Shown piece after piece: positions 24,035 through 31,769 of a DNA stretch of 43,000 bases. The position numbers and the translations under genes are program-made. The notes beneath the pieces are model-generated. The model saw only the letters and a program-made list of their open reading frames with translations. It searched no databases and had not been told where the DNA came from. This DNA is from JAVKFF01 sp040226215 (GTDB lineage Bacteria; Pseudomonadota; Alphaproteobacteria; DSM-16000; Inquilinaceae): the NCBI GenBank assembly GCA_040226215.1, contig JAVKFF010000025.1, positions 1-43,000 of the forward strand, given 5' to 3'. Positions within the stretch are counted from its first letter, which is position 1, and the number at the start of each line of letters is the position of its first letter.

Positions 24035-24795
24035 AGGTTATCCGTCCGCCAGGCGTCATAGTGCCGCTGAACCATCTGCATGCCGACTGTCAGCATCACG
24101 CCAATCACCGCCATCGTGAGGATCGCCACGAACATCTTCGAAGGCTGGAACGTCGTGGAGTAGTTGAAAGCGAGGTAGCCAAGGCCGCGCGGTGAGCCGA
24201 AGAACTCCGCGGCCAGCACACCGATCAACCCCCGCGCAAGGCCGAGACGAATGCCGCCGACAAGCGTCGGAAGCGCGCCGGGCAGCACGATGTCACGGAT
24301 GATCTTCATGTCTGAGGCGCGGAAAGATCTGGCCACTTTCACCAGATTGGAATCCGTTGTCTGGACCCCGGCGATCATGCTGATGAGAACCGGGAAGAAG
24401 ACGGCCCAGGTTGTGATCGCCACCTTCGACTGCCAAAAGATGCCGAAGATCACCAGAACCAGCGGCACCAGCACGATCACCGGTGTCGCCAGGCAGATGG
24501 AGACTATGGGATCGACATATTGCAGCGCCTTGGGCTTCCACCCCAGGAACAAGCCGAGTGGCAAGCCAACGAGAAGAGCGAGCAGGAAACCGGCAGTAAA
24601 GTTGACCAGCGTGTAGGCGAGATGTGGCAGGATGTCGCCCGATGCGTACATCCGCCAAGCCTCCGCCAGGATCTCTGTCATCCGCGGGAAGAACAGCGCG
24701 CTGACCAGATCAAAGCGCGCTACAAGTTCCCAGATCACGCACAGGAGCAGAAGGCCTGCAGCGCCGCGCCCGAAGCGAATCCAGAACTGCCTCAT
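24031..24795 (-). CDS. ABC transporter permease (SsuC/TauC-like)
   Basis: A 254-residue inner-membrane permease with about six hydrophobic helices. The BPD_transp_1 coupling loop is visible as the EAA-type stretch VARSFRASDMKIIRDIVLPG and ALPTLVGGIRLGLARGLIGV. The N-terminal region (GRGAAGLLLLCVIWELVARF) resembles SsuC. It starts 22 bp after the dioxygenase stop and overlaps the ATPase by four bases. A single permease gene suggests a homodimeric channel, as in SsuC and TauC. Confidence 0.93.
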   Translation of the reverse strand: MRQFWIRFGRGAAGLLLLCVIWELVARFDLVSALFFPRMTEILAEAWRMYASGDILPHLAYTLVNFTAGFLLALLVGLPLGLFLGWKPKALQYVDPIVSICLATPVIVLVPLVLVIFGIFWQSKVAITTWAVFFPVLISMIAGVQTTDSNLVKVARSFRASDMKIIRDIVLPGALPTLVGGIRLGLARGLIGVLAAEFFGSPRGLGYLAFNYSTTFQPSKMFVAILTMAVIGVMLTVGMQMVQRHYDAWRTDNL

Positions 24796-24817
24796 CGCCT
24801 ATACCCCAAGCGCGCCA

Positions 24818-25711
24818 TCACGCGGCCTGGGGCCCGGCACTCGACTCTGCGATTGTCGTCCGGTGCATGTGTCGGCGAAACGGCAAGGAATAGTCCGCCA
24901 CGGCGCGATGGATAGCCGCGCAGTTGTCCCACATCACGACGTCGCCGACCCGCCATTTATGGCGATAGACGAACTCGGGTTTCACCACATGCGCCTCAAG
25001 TTCGGCGACCAACGCTTCACTTTGCTGCCGGTCAAGCCCGGAGATCTCGGAGATCACACCTTGACTGAGGTAAAGACATTTACGTCCGCTACGCGGATGA
25101 ATACGGACAATGGGATGTTGGATATCGTCGAACCAGTACTTCTCACGCGCGCCCTGTGCAGTCTCACCCTGCCGTGACTCAGTAGTGAGGGTCGCTCGTT
25201 TGTGGTCGAGATATCTTGCGTAGCTGAACGTCGCAAGTCGGCCCTCGAGAAGCTTTTTGGTCCGGTCTGGCAGGGCGTCATAGGCGGCCGACATGCTGGC
25301 GAACATCGTATCGCCGAAGACTTGCTTGCCGTCGGTCGGAACCTCAAGCGCATAGAGCATCGACCCCCGGGGTGGATGGGCCGTGTACCACATGTCGCTG
25401 TGCCAGTAGCGCCCTGCGTCGGCCATTCCTATCTGGCGGCCGTCCTCGACAATGTTGGAAACAACAAGGATTTCGCTCATTGTCGGATGGTTAAACTCCG
25501 ACAGCGCAAAAACCTCGAGTTCGCCAAATCGCCTGCTGAAATCTACCTGCCCTTCCGGCGTCAGAATCTGACCTCGGAAGACGATTACGCCGTAGCGGTC
25601 AAAGGCCGCCTCAATTTCTCGGAAATCATCTTCGGCGAGATGCTTGGAGAGATCGACGCCACCGATCTGGTGGCCGAGTGGCGCGTCGACATAGCGGATT
25701 TCAATCGCCAT
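24818..25711 (-). CDS. TauD/TfdA-family Fe(II)/2-oxoglutarate dioxygenase
   Basis: A 297-residue non-haem iron dioxygenase, first gene of the operon. Iron ligands H104 and D106 lie in RYWHSDMWY; the distal His is in DNCAAIHRAV and the 2-oxoglutarate Arg in LPFRRHMHRT. The N-terminal GHQIGGVDLSKHL and DRYGVIVFRGQ are typical of TauD/TfdA enzymes, which hydroxylate taurine, alkylsulfonates, sulfates or aryloxyacetates so that the product falls apart. AAGGAGG lies 11 bases upstream of ATG at 25711. With the SsuCBA-like importer this suggests release of sulfite or an ether-linked fragment from an imported organic acid. The following enolase and FAH genes argue for use of the carbon skeleton. Confidence 0.92.
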   Translation of the reverse strand: MAIEIRYVDAPLGHQIGGVDLSKHLAEDDFREIEAAFDRYGVIVFRGQILTPEGQVDFSRRFGELEVFALSEFNHPTMSEILVVSNIVEDGRQIGMADAGRYWHSDMWYTAHPPRGSMLYALEVPTDGKQVFGDTMFASMSAAYDALPDRTKKLLEGRLATFSYARYLDHKRATLTTESRQGETAQGAREKYWFDDIQHPIVRIHPRSGRKCLYLSQGVISEISGLDRQQSEALVAELEAHVVKPEFVYRHKWRVGDVVMWDNCAAIHRAVADYSLPFRRHMHRTTIAESSAGPQAA

Positions 25712-25873
25712 TTGATGCCCTTCCTCCTTGCCTGCCGGCCTTCAGACGGACCGCTCAGACCCGGGACAGTTCCGTACATCCGTCCCGATTGGAAGGTATC
25801 CCGACTTCCTACCGCTATTCCCTGAAACTATACCGTGTGCGACTATGCCGTGATTCGAGCGAGAGCGGGATCA
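25712..25873. promoter_or_regulatory. Divergent promoter region between dioxygenase operon and LysR gene
   Basis: This 162-bp gap between divergently transcribed genes should hold both promoters and the LysR-type operator. A loose dyad (TTCC...GGAA, about 25769-25795) and a T-N11-A arrangement near 25797-25811 are possible binding sites, but neither is strong. Confidence 0.5.
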
Positions 25874-26791
25874 ATGGACTCCACCCAGCTGCGCTACTTC
25901 CTGCGCATATTCGAAACTGGCAGCATACTGGCGGCGAGCGAGAGCCTGGGAATATCGCAGCCATCGCTGAGCAAACGGTTACGGCGGCTGGAGGATGAAC
26001 TAGGCGTCACCCTGTTCGACCGCACGACACACGGCGTGATTCCAACACAGTTCGGAGACGCGCTTGCCAAACACGCCAAGCTCATGCAGTCGGAGTTCGA
26101 CAGTATCCGGGCGGAAATGACCGAGCTGCGTAATGCGAGTATCGGCAAGGTCCATTTCGGTGCCAGCCCGGTCGTTGTCGGCGGTCTGTTGCCGACTCTG
26201 ACCGCCGAACTCTGGCACACCCACCCAAACTTCCGTTACTCGATCCGAGAGGAAATCCCAGACCGTCTGATCGCTGCGGTCCGAGAGGGAGGTCTGGAGT
26301 TGGCTCTCTGTACGGCGGAGGTGACAGATGAAGACTCGGATCTCGTCATGGAACCACTGTTCTACGATCATCACGTCATCGCCGCAGGGGTAGCACATCC
26401 ACTGTCATCCAAAGATCGAATCGAGTTGGACAGTCTGTCAGCGTTTCCCTGGATCCTGACGCCCAACTCCGGCGTGGTCAGACGCTGGTTCGACTCCAAG
26501 TTCGTGCTGGAAGGCCTGACCCCGCCATTGCCCGTTGTCGAGACTCCCTCAATCCTTCACATCACACGGGTGCTGGACCAGGGTGAATTCCTCAGTTTCA
26601 TGTCGCTCAACGAGATCCAAAACCATATTCGTTCGGGACGCATCCACACACTCAATGCCCCGGACTTCGTCATGCGACGCACGATCTCCGCAGTTTATCG
26701 CGCGCGAGGCTCGATATCTCCTGGTGCGAGATTGATAGTCGACCGCGCTGTGCAGATCGGGAGGTGCATGACCGGTAGCAATCGTCAATAG
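25874..26791 (+). CDS. LysR-family transcriptional regulator
   Basis: A 305-residue regulator. The N-terminal winged HTH is textbook: MDSTQLRYFLRIFETGSILA, SLGISQPSLSKRLRRLEDEL, GVTLFDRT. The C-terminal inducer-binding domain starts near residue 90 (IGKVHFGASPVVVGGLLPTL). ATG at 25874 is chosen because conservation begins there; an upstream in-frame GTG at 25835 lacks support. It is divergent from the seven-gene catabolic operon, the standard LysR arrangement, so it probably activates that operon in response to the substrate or an intermediate. Confidence 0.93.
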   Translation: MDSTQLRYFLRIFETGSILAASESLGISQPSLSKRLRRLEDELGVTLFDRTTHGVIPTQFGDALAKHAKLMQSEFDSIRAEMTELRNASIGKVHFGASPVVVGGLLPTLTAELWHTHPNFRYSIREEIPDRLIAAVREGGLELALCTAEVTDEDSDLVMEPLFYDHHVIAAGVAHPLSSKDRIELDSLSAFPWILTPNSGVVRRWFDSKFVLEGLTPPLPVVETPSILHITRVLDQGEFLSFMSLNEIQNHIRSGRIHTLNAPDFVMRRTISAVYRARGSISPGARLIVDRAVQIGRCMTGSNRQ

Positions 26792-26794
26792 GTA

Positions 26795-27994
26795 TCAGAT
26801 TGCACCTTCCGCCACCTCACCCGTGAACGCCTGCCAGCGCTCCACCGCAACATCGCAACAGGCCGGATCGAGCTCGATCGCCACACACGCACGCCCCGTC
26901 TGCTCGGCGGCGATCAGCGTCGTGCCGCTGCCGCAGAAGGGATCGTATACGGCCTCGCCAGGCTTGGTGTTGTTGAGGATCGGCCGGCGCATCGCCTCGA
27001 CCGGCTTCTGCGTGCTGTGCGTGGTCTCGGCATCCTCCCGGGTCTGCGGGATGCGCCAGACGCTCGTCTGGCTGCGGTCGCCGCTCCAGTGGCTTTTGCC
27101 GCGCACCGCGTACCAGCAGGGCTCGTGCTGCCAGTGATAGTCGCCGCGGCTCAGCACCATGCGCTCCTTCACCCAGATGATCTGGGACCGGATCTCGAAG
27201 CCGGCCGACACCAGGCTCTCGGCCACCGTCGCCGCGTGCAGGCCGCCATGCCAGACATAGGCAACGTCACCCGGGAACAGCGCCCAGGCATCGCGCCAGT
27301 CCGCCCGGTCGTCATTCGCCACCGTCTTCGTGCGCGTTCCCTTCGACGGCCGCACCGTGTTGCGCCAGGCCGGCTGATAGTTCACACCGTAGGGCGGATC
27401 CGTGACCATCAAACTGGGCGATCCACCCTGCAACGCCTTGGCGACGATGTTGGGGTCCGTGGCATCGCCGCAGACCAGGCGATGGCGCCCCAGCTGCCAG
27501 ACATCACCCGGTTTCGTGAAGGGGGCGTTTGGCGGGTCGGGGACGTCATCGGGGTCGGTCAGACCGTCGCTGACCTGCGAGAGCAGGCGGCCGACGCTGG
27601 CGTCGTCGAAGCCGGTCAGCCCGAGCGCGAAGTCGGCCTGCTGCAGGGTCTGCAGCTCGCTGGCCAGCAGGGCATCGTCCCAGGAGGCGTTGAGGGCGAG
27701 CTTGTTGTCGGCGATGACATAGGCGGATTTCTGCGCCTCCGACCACCCCCGGGCGACCATGACCGGCGCCTCGGTGAGGCCGAGCAGACGGGCCGCGGCG
27801 ACCCGGGCATGGCCGGCGATGATGGTGCCCTGCTCGTCGACGAGGACCGGATTGGTCCAGCCCCATTCCCGCATCGAGGCGGCGACCTGGGCGATCTGCG
27901 CCTCGCTGTGGCTGCGGCTGTTGCGGGCGTAGGGGATCAGGCTTTCCAGCGATCGCCGCTCGACCCGGTCGGCCGGCCAGGGCATGTCTCCCAT
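26795..27994 (-). CDS. ParB-domain/DNA (adenine or cytosine-N4) methyltransferase
   Basis: A 399-residue phage-type modification methylase. Residues about 10-95 form a ParB/sulfiredoxin-like domain (SLIPYARNSRSHSEAQIAQV, GTIIAGHARVAAARLLGL). The methylase follows in beta-class order: catalytic DPPYGVNY first, then the target-recognition part, then the AdoMet motif DPFCGSGTTLIAAEQ near the C-terminus. HSTQKPVEAM is typical. No restriction enzyme gene is nearby, so it is an orphan methylase, as in many prophages. ATG at 27994 has AGGAGG about ten bases upstream; ATG at 27985 is possible. It ends four bases from the LysR stop, close to the presumed left edge of the element. Confidence 0.9.
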   Translation of the reverse strand: MGDMPWPADRVERRSLESLIPYARNSRSHSEAQIAQVAASMREWGWTNPVLVDEQGTIIAGHARVAAARLLGLTEAPVMVARGWSEAQKSAYVIADNKLALNASWDDALLASELQTLQQADFALGLTGFDDASVGRLLSQVSDGLTDPDDVPDPPNAPFTKPGDVWQLGRHRLVCGDATDPNIVAKALQGGSPSLMVTDPPYGVNYQPAWRNTVRPSKGTRTKTVANDDRADWRDAWALFPGDVAYVWHGGLHAATVAESLVSAGFEIRSQIIWVKERMVLSRGDYHWQHEPCWYAVRGKSHWSGDRSQTSVWRIPQTREDAETTHSTQKPVEAMRRPILNNTKPGEAVYDPFCGSGTTLIAAEQTGRACVAIELDPACCDVAVERWQAFTGEVAEGAI

Positions 27995-28112
27995 GGGGGT
28001 CCCCCCTCCTGAATTTCGCGGGTAGCGATCGACTAACCTGCGGACGCGAAAATTGTGGCCCGGGGTTGGTCTACCGCCCCAAGCATCCAAAGATTCGATC
28101 CCCCCTCCCCCA

Positions 28113-28610
28113 TCAGTCGAGATCGGGCCGACGGCCCGCGGCGTAGGGGTAGAGCGTTCCCGACGTCTTCTGCTCCGGCATCCGCGCGCGGCTCGACGGC
28201 GTCAGGCCGAACTCGGCAGCACAGCGCACCACATCGGACATCGCCCGGTTGGCGATCGAGAGCAGAGGGTTCTGGATGATGTTGCCGTTCGAGGTCCGGA
28301 TCATCAGACCCGCCGTCGTGGCGTCGCGCAGCGCCACCTGCTGCAGTGCTCGCTCGGCCTGCACCCATCGGCCATAGGCCTGGCAATAGGCAGCGAAGGC
28401 TGCGACATCGCCGCTCGACAGCAGCTTCTTCCCGGCCAGGTCATCGGCCAGCCGGATCCACTCATCCCGTGCCTCGAGGCTGAGATGGTCCGGCGGGCCG
28501 AACTCGGCGTCATCGAACGCCGGCTCGTCATCGCGCAGCCGTCGCTTGCCGCGATTGCCGGCTGCCCGCTTCACCGCCGTCGGTTTCGGTTTACGCCCGC
28601 GCGTGGCCAT
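28113..28610 (-). CDS. Phage terminase small subunit, P27 family
   Basis: A 165-residue DNA-recognition subunit of a phage packaging motor. It opens with the family hallmark RGRKPKPTAVKRAAGNRGKR. A region rich in D/E/P and LSLEARDEWIRLADDLAGKK follows, then LSSGDVAAFAAYCQAYGRWV and AERALQQ. The C-terminus carries IQNPLLSIANRAMSDVVRCA, also typical. In phages it lies next to the large terminase; here it is followed by the methylase and no large subunit is present. It may redirect a helper phage's packaging, or be a leftover. Confidence 0.88.
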   Translation of the reverse strand: MATRGRKPKPTAVKRAAGNRGKRRLRDDEPAFDDAEFGPPDHLSLEARDEWIRLADDLAGKKLLSSGDVAAFAAYCQAYGRWVQAERALQQVALRDATTAGLMIRTSNGNIIQNPLLSIANRAMSDVVRCAAEFGLTPSSRARMPEQKTSGTLYPYAAGRRPDLD

Positions 28611-28638
28611 CGGTCCGCTTGCTCTCCAGGGTACTGAG

Positions 28639-28707
28639 CTGATTGCAAATCACGGACCTGATTCTGAATCACCGGGAAGAAATCGGCAATGGTCTTGATT
28701 GCAATCA
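28639..28707. promoter_or_regulatory. Three GATT-n-AATC dyads upstream of the terminase gene
   Basis: GATTGCAAATC (28641-28651), GATTCTGAATC (28660-28670) and GATTGCAATC (28697-28706; the 12-mer TGATTGCAATCA is a perfect palindrome) lie 31-97 bp upstream of the terminase start. The first two sit in a direct repeat (CTGATT...AATCAC-GG). They look like operator sites for one dimeric regulator. Confidence 0.5.
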
Positions 28708-29015
28708 GGGCGAGCTTTCAAAGTGAAACGCTCTGCTCGTCTCAGCATCTCCAGGTAGCTTGCCGTGACGTTCTGATAGGAACTCCAGTCACAAGTCGAT
28801 TGGCGATTGAACTGGAGATTCGCTTCGTTGACGAACGGCCGAATTTGCCGCAGCGATGATTATTAAACGCCCCCTACATGGTAAACTATATGTGTCTCAG
28901 TTTCTGATACCGAATTTTTCACTGTAATCGCTTTCACAGTATCAAGAACTAATATCGTAACCCACGAAACACCACTTCCAGCAGAGTCTCTGTATCAATA
29001 ATTGGTACATTTTCG
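28708..29015. other. AT-rich non-coding region of the integrative element
   Basis: No gene is seen. The right part (about 28855-28960) is clearly richer in A and T than its surroundings (runs such as TTATTAAAC, AATTTTTCAC). It could hold an origin of replication or promoters of the element. I found no clear iteron set in it. Confidence 0.4.
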
Positions 29016-29423
29016 TCAATTTTTGCTACCGGGATTTTTCTTCGGCTTCCAACCCATGAACTCCTTTGTGGCCTTTTTTCCATTACACTCCCTGCCGGTG
29101 AGGCGCCAGGTCGAAGCCAATCTGTTTTTCTGTGCGAAGCAACCAACACGTGTGGGGACGATGAAGCCGTGCTCTTGGAGTTCCTTCAATTTGCTGTGGG
29201 CCGTATTGCGACTACAGCGAAGTCGATCAGCCAGCATGCTGACACTCATGATGATCTCGCCGTTGTTTGAGCCATTGTGAAATCGACTTATCACGATCAG
29301 AGCACACACTGCCATTGCACTCAGATCTCGGAAGGCGGCCGAGTCGATTTCCCAATGGTAGAGCCTGACGTGCGGGTGTTCGAACTTATTGCGGCCATTG
29401 GGATTCGTTCCTCGCATTGACAT
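29016..29423 (-). CDS. Winged-HTH/replication-type protein of the integrative element
   Basis: A 135-residue basic protein, lower in GC than the flanking host genes. Residues about 20-95 show LYHWEIDSAAFRDLSAMAVC, then an HTH core MSVSMLADRLRCSRNTAHSK and LKELQEHGFIVPTR, a wing-like arrangement seen in phage and plasmid replication or regulatory proteins. The C-terminal tail is Lys-rich (GKKATKEFMGWKPKKNPG). ATG at 29423 is preceded by AAGAGG. It is probably a DNA-binding replication or repressor protein of this element; the assignment rests on the HTH only. Confidence 0.7.
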   Translation of the reverse strand: MSMRGTNPNGRNKFEHPHVRLYHWEIDSAAFRDLSAMAVCALIVISRFHNGSNNGEIIMSVSMLADRLRCSRNTAHSKLKELQEHGFIVPTRVGCFAQKNRLASTWRLTGRECNGKKATKEFMGWKPKKNPGSKN

Positions 29424-29490
29424 TGGAAGCACCTCTTCGGTTTGGTTGTGATTGGCTAGATTGAGCCCGAACTAGGCATTCAACGTTGGA

Positions 29491-29799
29491 TCAGCGCCGA
29501 GTCTGCTTGATCGCCCAGTACTCGAAGATGCCCGCGTCCACACGGCATTGAACCAGCTGGACCCGATTCTTCATGGCGAGGCCGTGGAGATCAGAAGCCA
29601 CTGCATTCAGCGCACGCTGTTTTGCAGGTGACAGCTTCGACGTCAGCCTGTCCCGATCGCAGACCAGGAAGCCGCGGTGATAGATCAGTCGTTCGCCTGC
29701 CTTCGCTGCCCTCAGCCACTCCTGAAGGACGCGCTGTGATATCGGGAGCGCCCCCGGAGTGGCTGGGACAAGTGCTGGACTTTCGGTGCTATCGGGCAT
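29491..29799 (-). CDS. Hypothetical protein of the integrative element
   Basis: About 102 residues from ATG at 29799 (GGAG eight bases upstream); TTG at 29838 is an alternative. The core VLQEWLRAAKAGERLIYHRG, FLVCDRDR, LSPAKQRALNAVASDLHGLA, VQLVQCRVDAGIFEYWAIK looks like a compact winged domain common in alphaproteobacterial phage-like elements. I do not know its function. It lies between the HTH and AlpA-like genes on the same strand. Confidence 0.7.
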   Translation of the reverse strand: MPDSTESPALVPATPGALPISQRVLQEWLRAAKAGERLIYHRGFLVCDRDRLTSKLSPAKQRALNAVASDLHGLAMKNRVQLVQCRVDAGIFEYWAIKQTRR

Positions 29800-29853
29800 C
29801 GCCGGGGCTCCGCGCTGTGTGCTGACTGATCCCGTCAACGCATAGCGCGGTGC

Positions 29854-30093
29854 TCATCGGCCCGCCTTACGCTTGTTTTCGCAGGAGTTACTTCTTCTTC
29901 GCTCCGCGCTCCTCAGCATCTCGAGCGCAGCATCTTCCTCGAAGGCGATCACATCGCTCAGGCGGTATCGAACGCATCCGCCGATCTTGATGTGGTGGGG
30001 CCCCTCGCCTTGAGATCGCCAGCGTTCGAGCGTGCGTTCGCTGAGCATCCATCGACGAGCAAGGTCGATCTGTCGAAGCAGGGTTTCGGGCAT
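29854..30093 (-). CDS. AlpA/excisionase-like HTH protein
   Basis: A 79-residue MerR-like HTH_17 protein. LLRQIDLARRWMLSERTLER, WRSQGEGPHHIKIGGCVRYR and LSDVIAFEE follow the AlpA/Xis pattern (helix-turn-helix, wing, then helix). ATG at 30093 has GGAGG five bases upstream; GTG at 30105 is less likely. AlpA proteins activate integrase or satellite genes, and Xis proteins steer excision. It fits as regulator or directionality factor of this element. Confidence 0.83.
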   Translation of the reverse strand: MPETLLRQIDLARRWMLSERTLERWRSQGEGPHHIKIGGCVRYRLSDVIAFEEDAALEMLRSAERRRSNSCENKRKAGR

Positions 30094-30227
30094 GAACTCC
30101 TCCACTCATGATGTTCGATGAGGCAGGAGGTAGCAGGGGGCCGATATCCGCGAACCCATGATTACAGACGATATTTTCATCAATGCTGCGACCACTGGCC
30201 ATACAGGGCCAAGCCGTCTAGTCGAGG

Positions 30228-30929
30228 CTATTGGCGTCTTTTTCTCGATCGGCGTTTTTGTTTCGGTGGGCGGTCCGCATTGTAATACTCGAGTGGGAGC
30301 CAATTCTCGGGTTGAACAGCTGGTGCCGGTATACCGAGCGCTAGACGTCGTTTTGCCTCAAAATAATCCTCGATTATGAAAGTCACCATTTCAGTTCCGA
30401 TATCAAGTTTGAGGCATTCCACAGCCTTTCGCGCCGCCTCAGCATTAGAATAGTTTTTGCCTCGCTTTTTCATCTCATTTAACGCGAATTCGCCAATCTT
30501 TTTATTCCGCTCTCGAGTCGCTTTGTCCTGCTCATATTTCCTGTACTCATACCCACGCTTACTGCGCACTCTAAATCTCTTTCCTGAGATTGCATCTTCG
30601 TAAGTCAACGCCGACGGTGTCGCGACCACTACTGCTTCCATGAAGGCGAAAAGCGCGATCGCCCATTGCCCACGAGTGGCGTCGCTGTCTTTCAGGACTC
30701 GCTCAAGCTCGATGTACCGATCAAGAATGTCCCAAGCCACTTGCTCCTCTGATAGGGCGGACGGTCTCTTCGGGATCGGCGTCTCCTCAAGCGCCTCGAC
30801 ACCGCCACTGAGGAACAATTGCTGAAGTCTCGGGATGTCCTCGGGCCGGTGGCCTTCTGGTAGGACAAGCCGCGCCGCTCGAACGTACCGATGAACCAGA
30901 AGAAGCAGGTCTTCGACATCTTGATCCAT
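30228..30929 (-). CDS. Hypothetical protein of the integrative element
   Basis: A 233-residue soluble, highly charged protein of moderate GC. ATG at 30929 has GGGAGG five bases upstream and is preferred over ATG at 30956. An acidic N-terminus (QDVEDLLLLVHRYVRAARLV) is followed by a helical region, then a Lys/Arg-rich stretch (RSKRGYEYRKYEQDKATRER) and a basic tail (PPKQKRRSRKRRQ), suggesting nucleic-acid contact. I recognise no family. It is the outermost minus-strand gene of the element and faces the recombinase module. Confidence 0.6.
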   Translation of the reverse strand: MDQDVEDLLLLVHRYVRAARLVLPEGHRPEDIPRLQQLFLSGGVEALEETPIPKRPSALSEEQVAWDILDRYIELERVLKDSDATRGQWAIALFAFMEAVVVATPSALTYEDAISGKRFRVRSKRGYEYRKYEQDKATRERNKKIGEFALNEMKKRGKNYSNAEAARKAVECLKLDIGTEMVTFIIEDYFEAKRRLALGIPAPAVQPENWLPLEYYNADRPPKQKRRSRKRRQ

Positions 30930-31137
30930 CGCGGCCTCCCATTCGGATTTGCTCACATGGTTGGATGTTTAGTGCTCGATGACGTCGCTCTGAGTGACCG
31001 CGTCTACTGAAGTTATCCGACACGCCTACGCAGCCGCACCTTTGATTCCGCCGGACGCGCAAGCACCGGAATCCGTACTGGTGCGTCGCTGAAGCGATTC
31101 ACACTCTCGAAGGCCTCTGACGACTCGGAGGTCGCCT

Positions 31138-31317
31138 ATGAACCCGATCGATCCGGCACACCTGTCGACGCCTGAGCGGCTGGCCGCCGTTGCCAGGCTG
31201 CTGGCGTTGGCGGTGGTTCGGCTCCGCGCGCGACAGTCCAGTGGTTTATCCGCCGCGAGCGGAGAAAGTCCGCTGGACCTCTCGGCCGGCGAGAGCGGTC
31301 ATCCGACCCGTCGATAA
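31138..31317 (+). CDS. Small conserved protein upstream of the DUF2924 gene
   Basis: A 59-residue ORF: MNPIDPAHLSTPERLAAVAR, LLALAVVRLRAR, then a Ser/Gly-rich tail ending HPTRR. It ends 17 bases before the DUF2924 start. Short proteins of this type, with a TPxERLxAVxxLLAxAxxRLxxR pattern, commonly head DUF2924-recombinase modules. Function unknown; perhaps a DNA-binding or regulatory peptide. Confidence 0.65.
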   Translation: MNPIDPAHLSTPERLAAVARLLALAVVRLRARQSSGLSAASGESPLDLSAGESGHPTRR

Positions 31318-31334
31318 GGAGACGGAGAGAGCCG

Positions 31335-31769
31335 ATGACCGATACCGTGCTGGCCCAGCTGAACGCCCTGAAAACCCTGCCCATCGCCGAGCTGAAGGCG
31401 AAGTGGCGGGACCTCTACGACCGCGAGCCGCCGGCCTTCAACCGGCGCTACCTGGAAAGCCGCCTCGCCTACCGCATCAAGGAACTGGCCTATGGCGGGT
31501 TGAAGCCCGAGACCCGCGCCCGGCTCGACGCCCTGGCCGATGCCCTGGAGCGGGAGGGGACGGTGAAGCGCCGTTCGGTGGGCGACCGCCCGGTGGCGGG
31601 TACGCGGCTGCTGCGCGAATGGCAGGGGGTGGAGCATGCCGTCACCGTGCTCGACGACGGGTATGACTGGCAGGGCCGGCGCTACAAGTCGCTCTCGGCC
31701 GTCGCCCGGGCGATCACCGGCACCCGCTGGAACGGCTGGACCTTCTTCGGTCTGCGGAGCCCGCGATGA
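31335..31769 (+). CDS. DUF2924 domain protein
   Basis: A 144-residue protein that fits DUF2924: LAQLNALKTLPIAELKAKWR, YDREPPAFNRRYLESRLAYR, IKELAYGGL in the N-terminal half; then HAVTVLDDGYDWQGRRYKSL and SAVARAITGTRWNGWTFFGL, a small beta-rich DNA-binding-like tail. AAGGAG precedes ATG at 31335, and the stop overlaps the recombinase start by four bases (ATGA). DUF2924 is regularly linked to large serine recombinases, so it is probably an accessory factor for integration or excision; biochemical proof is not known to me. Confidence 0.9.
   Translation: MTDTVLAQLNALKTLPIAELKAKWRDLYDREPPAFNRRYLESRLAYRIKELAYGGLKPETRARLDALADALEREGTVKRRSVGDRPVAGTRLLREWQGVEHAVTVLDDGYDWQGRRYKSLSAVARAITGTRWNGWTFFGLRSPR

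Noticed and set aside
27017..28012. 331-codon plus-strand frame opposite the methyltransferase
   Set aside because: No family features; the minus strand has intact ParB and methylase motifs with a good ribosome-binding site.
28639..28707. CRISPR-like array
   Set aside because: Three short dyads with unequal spacing and no repeat of 23-40 bp; no cas genes in the window. They fit operators better.
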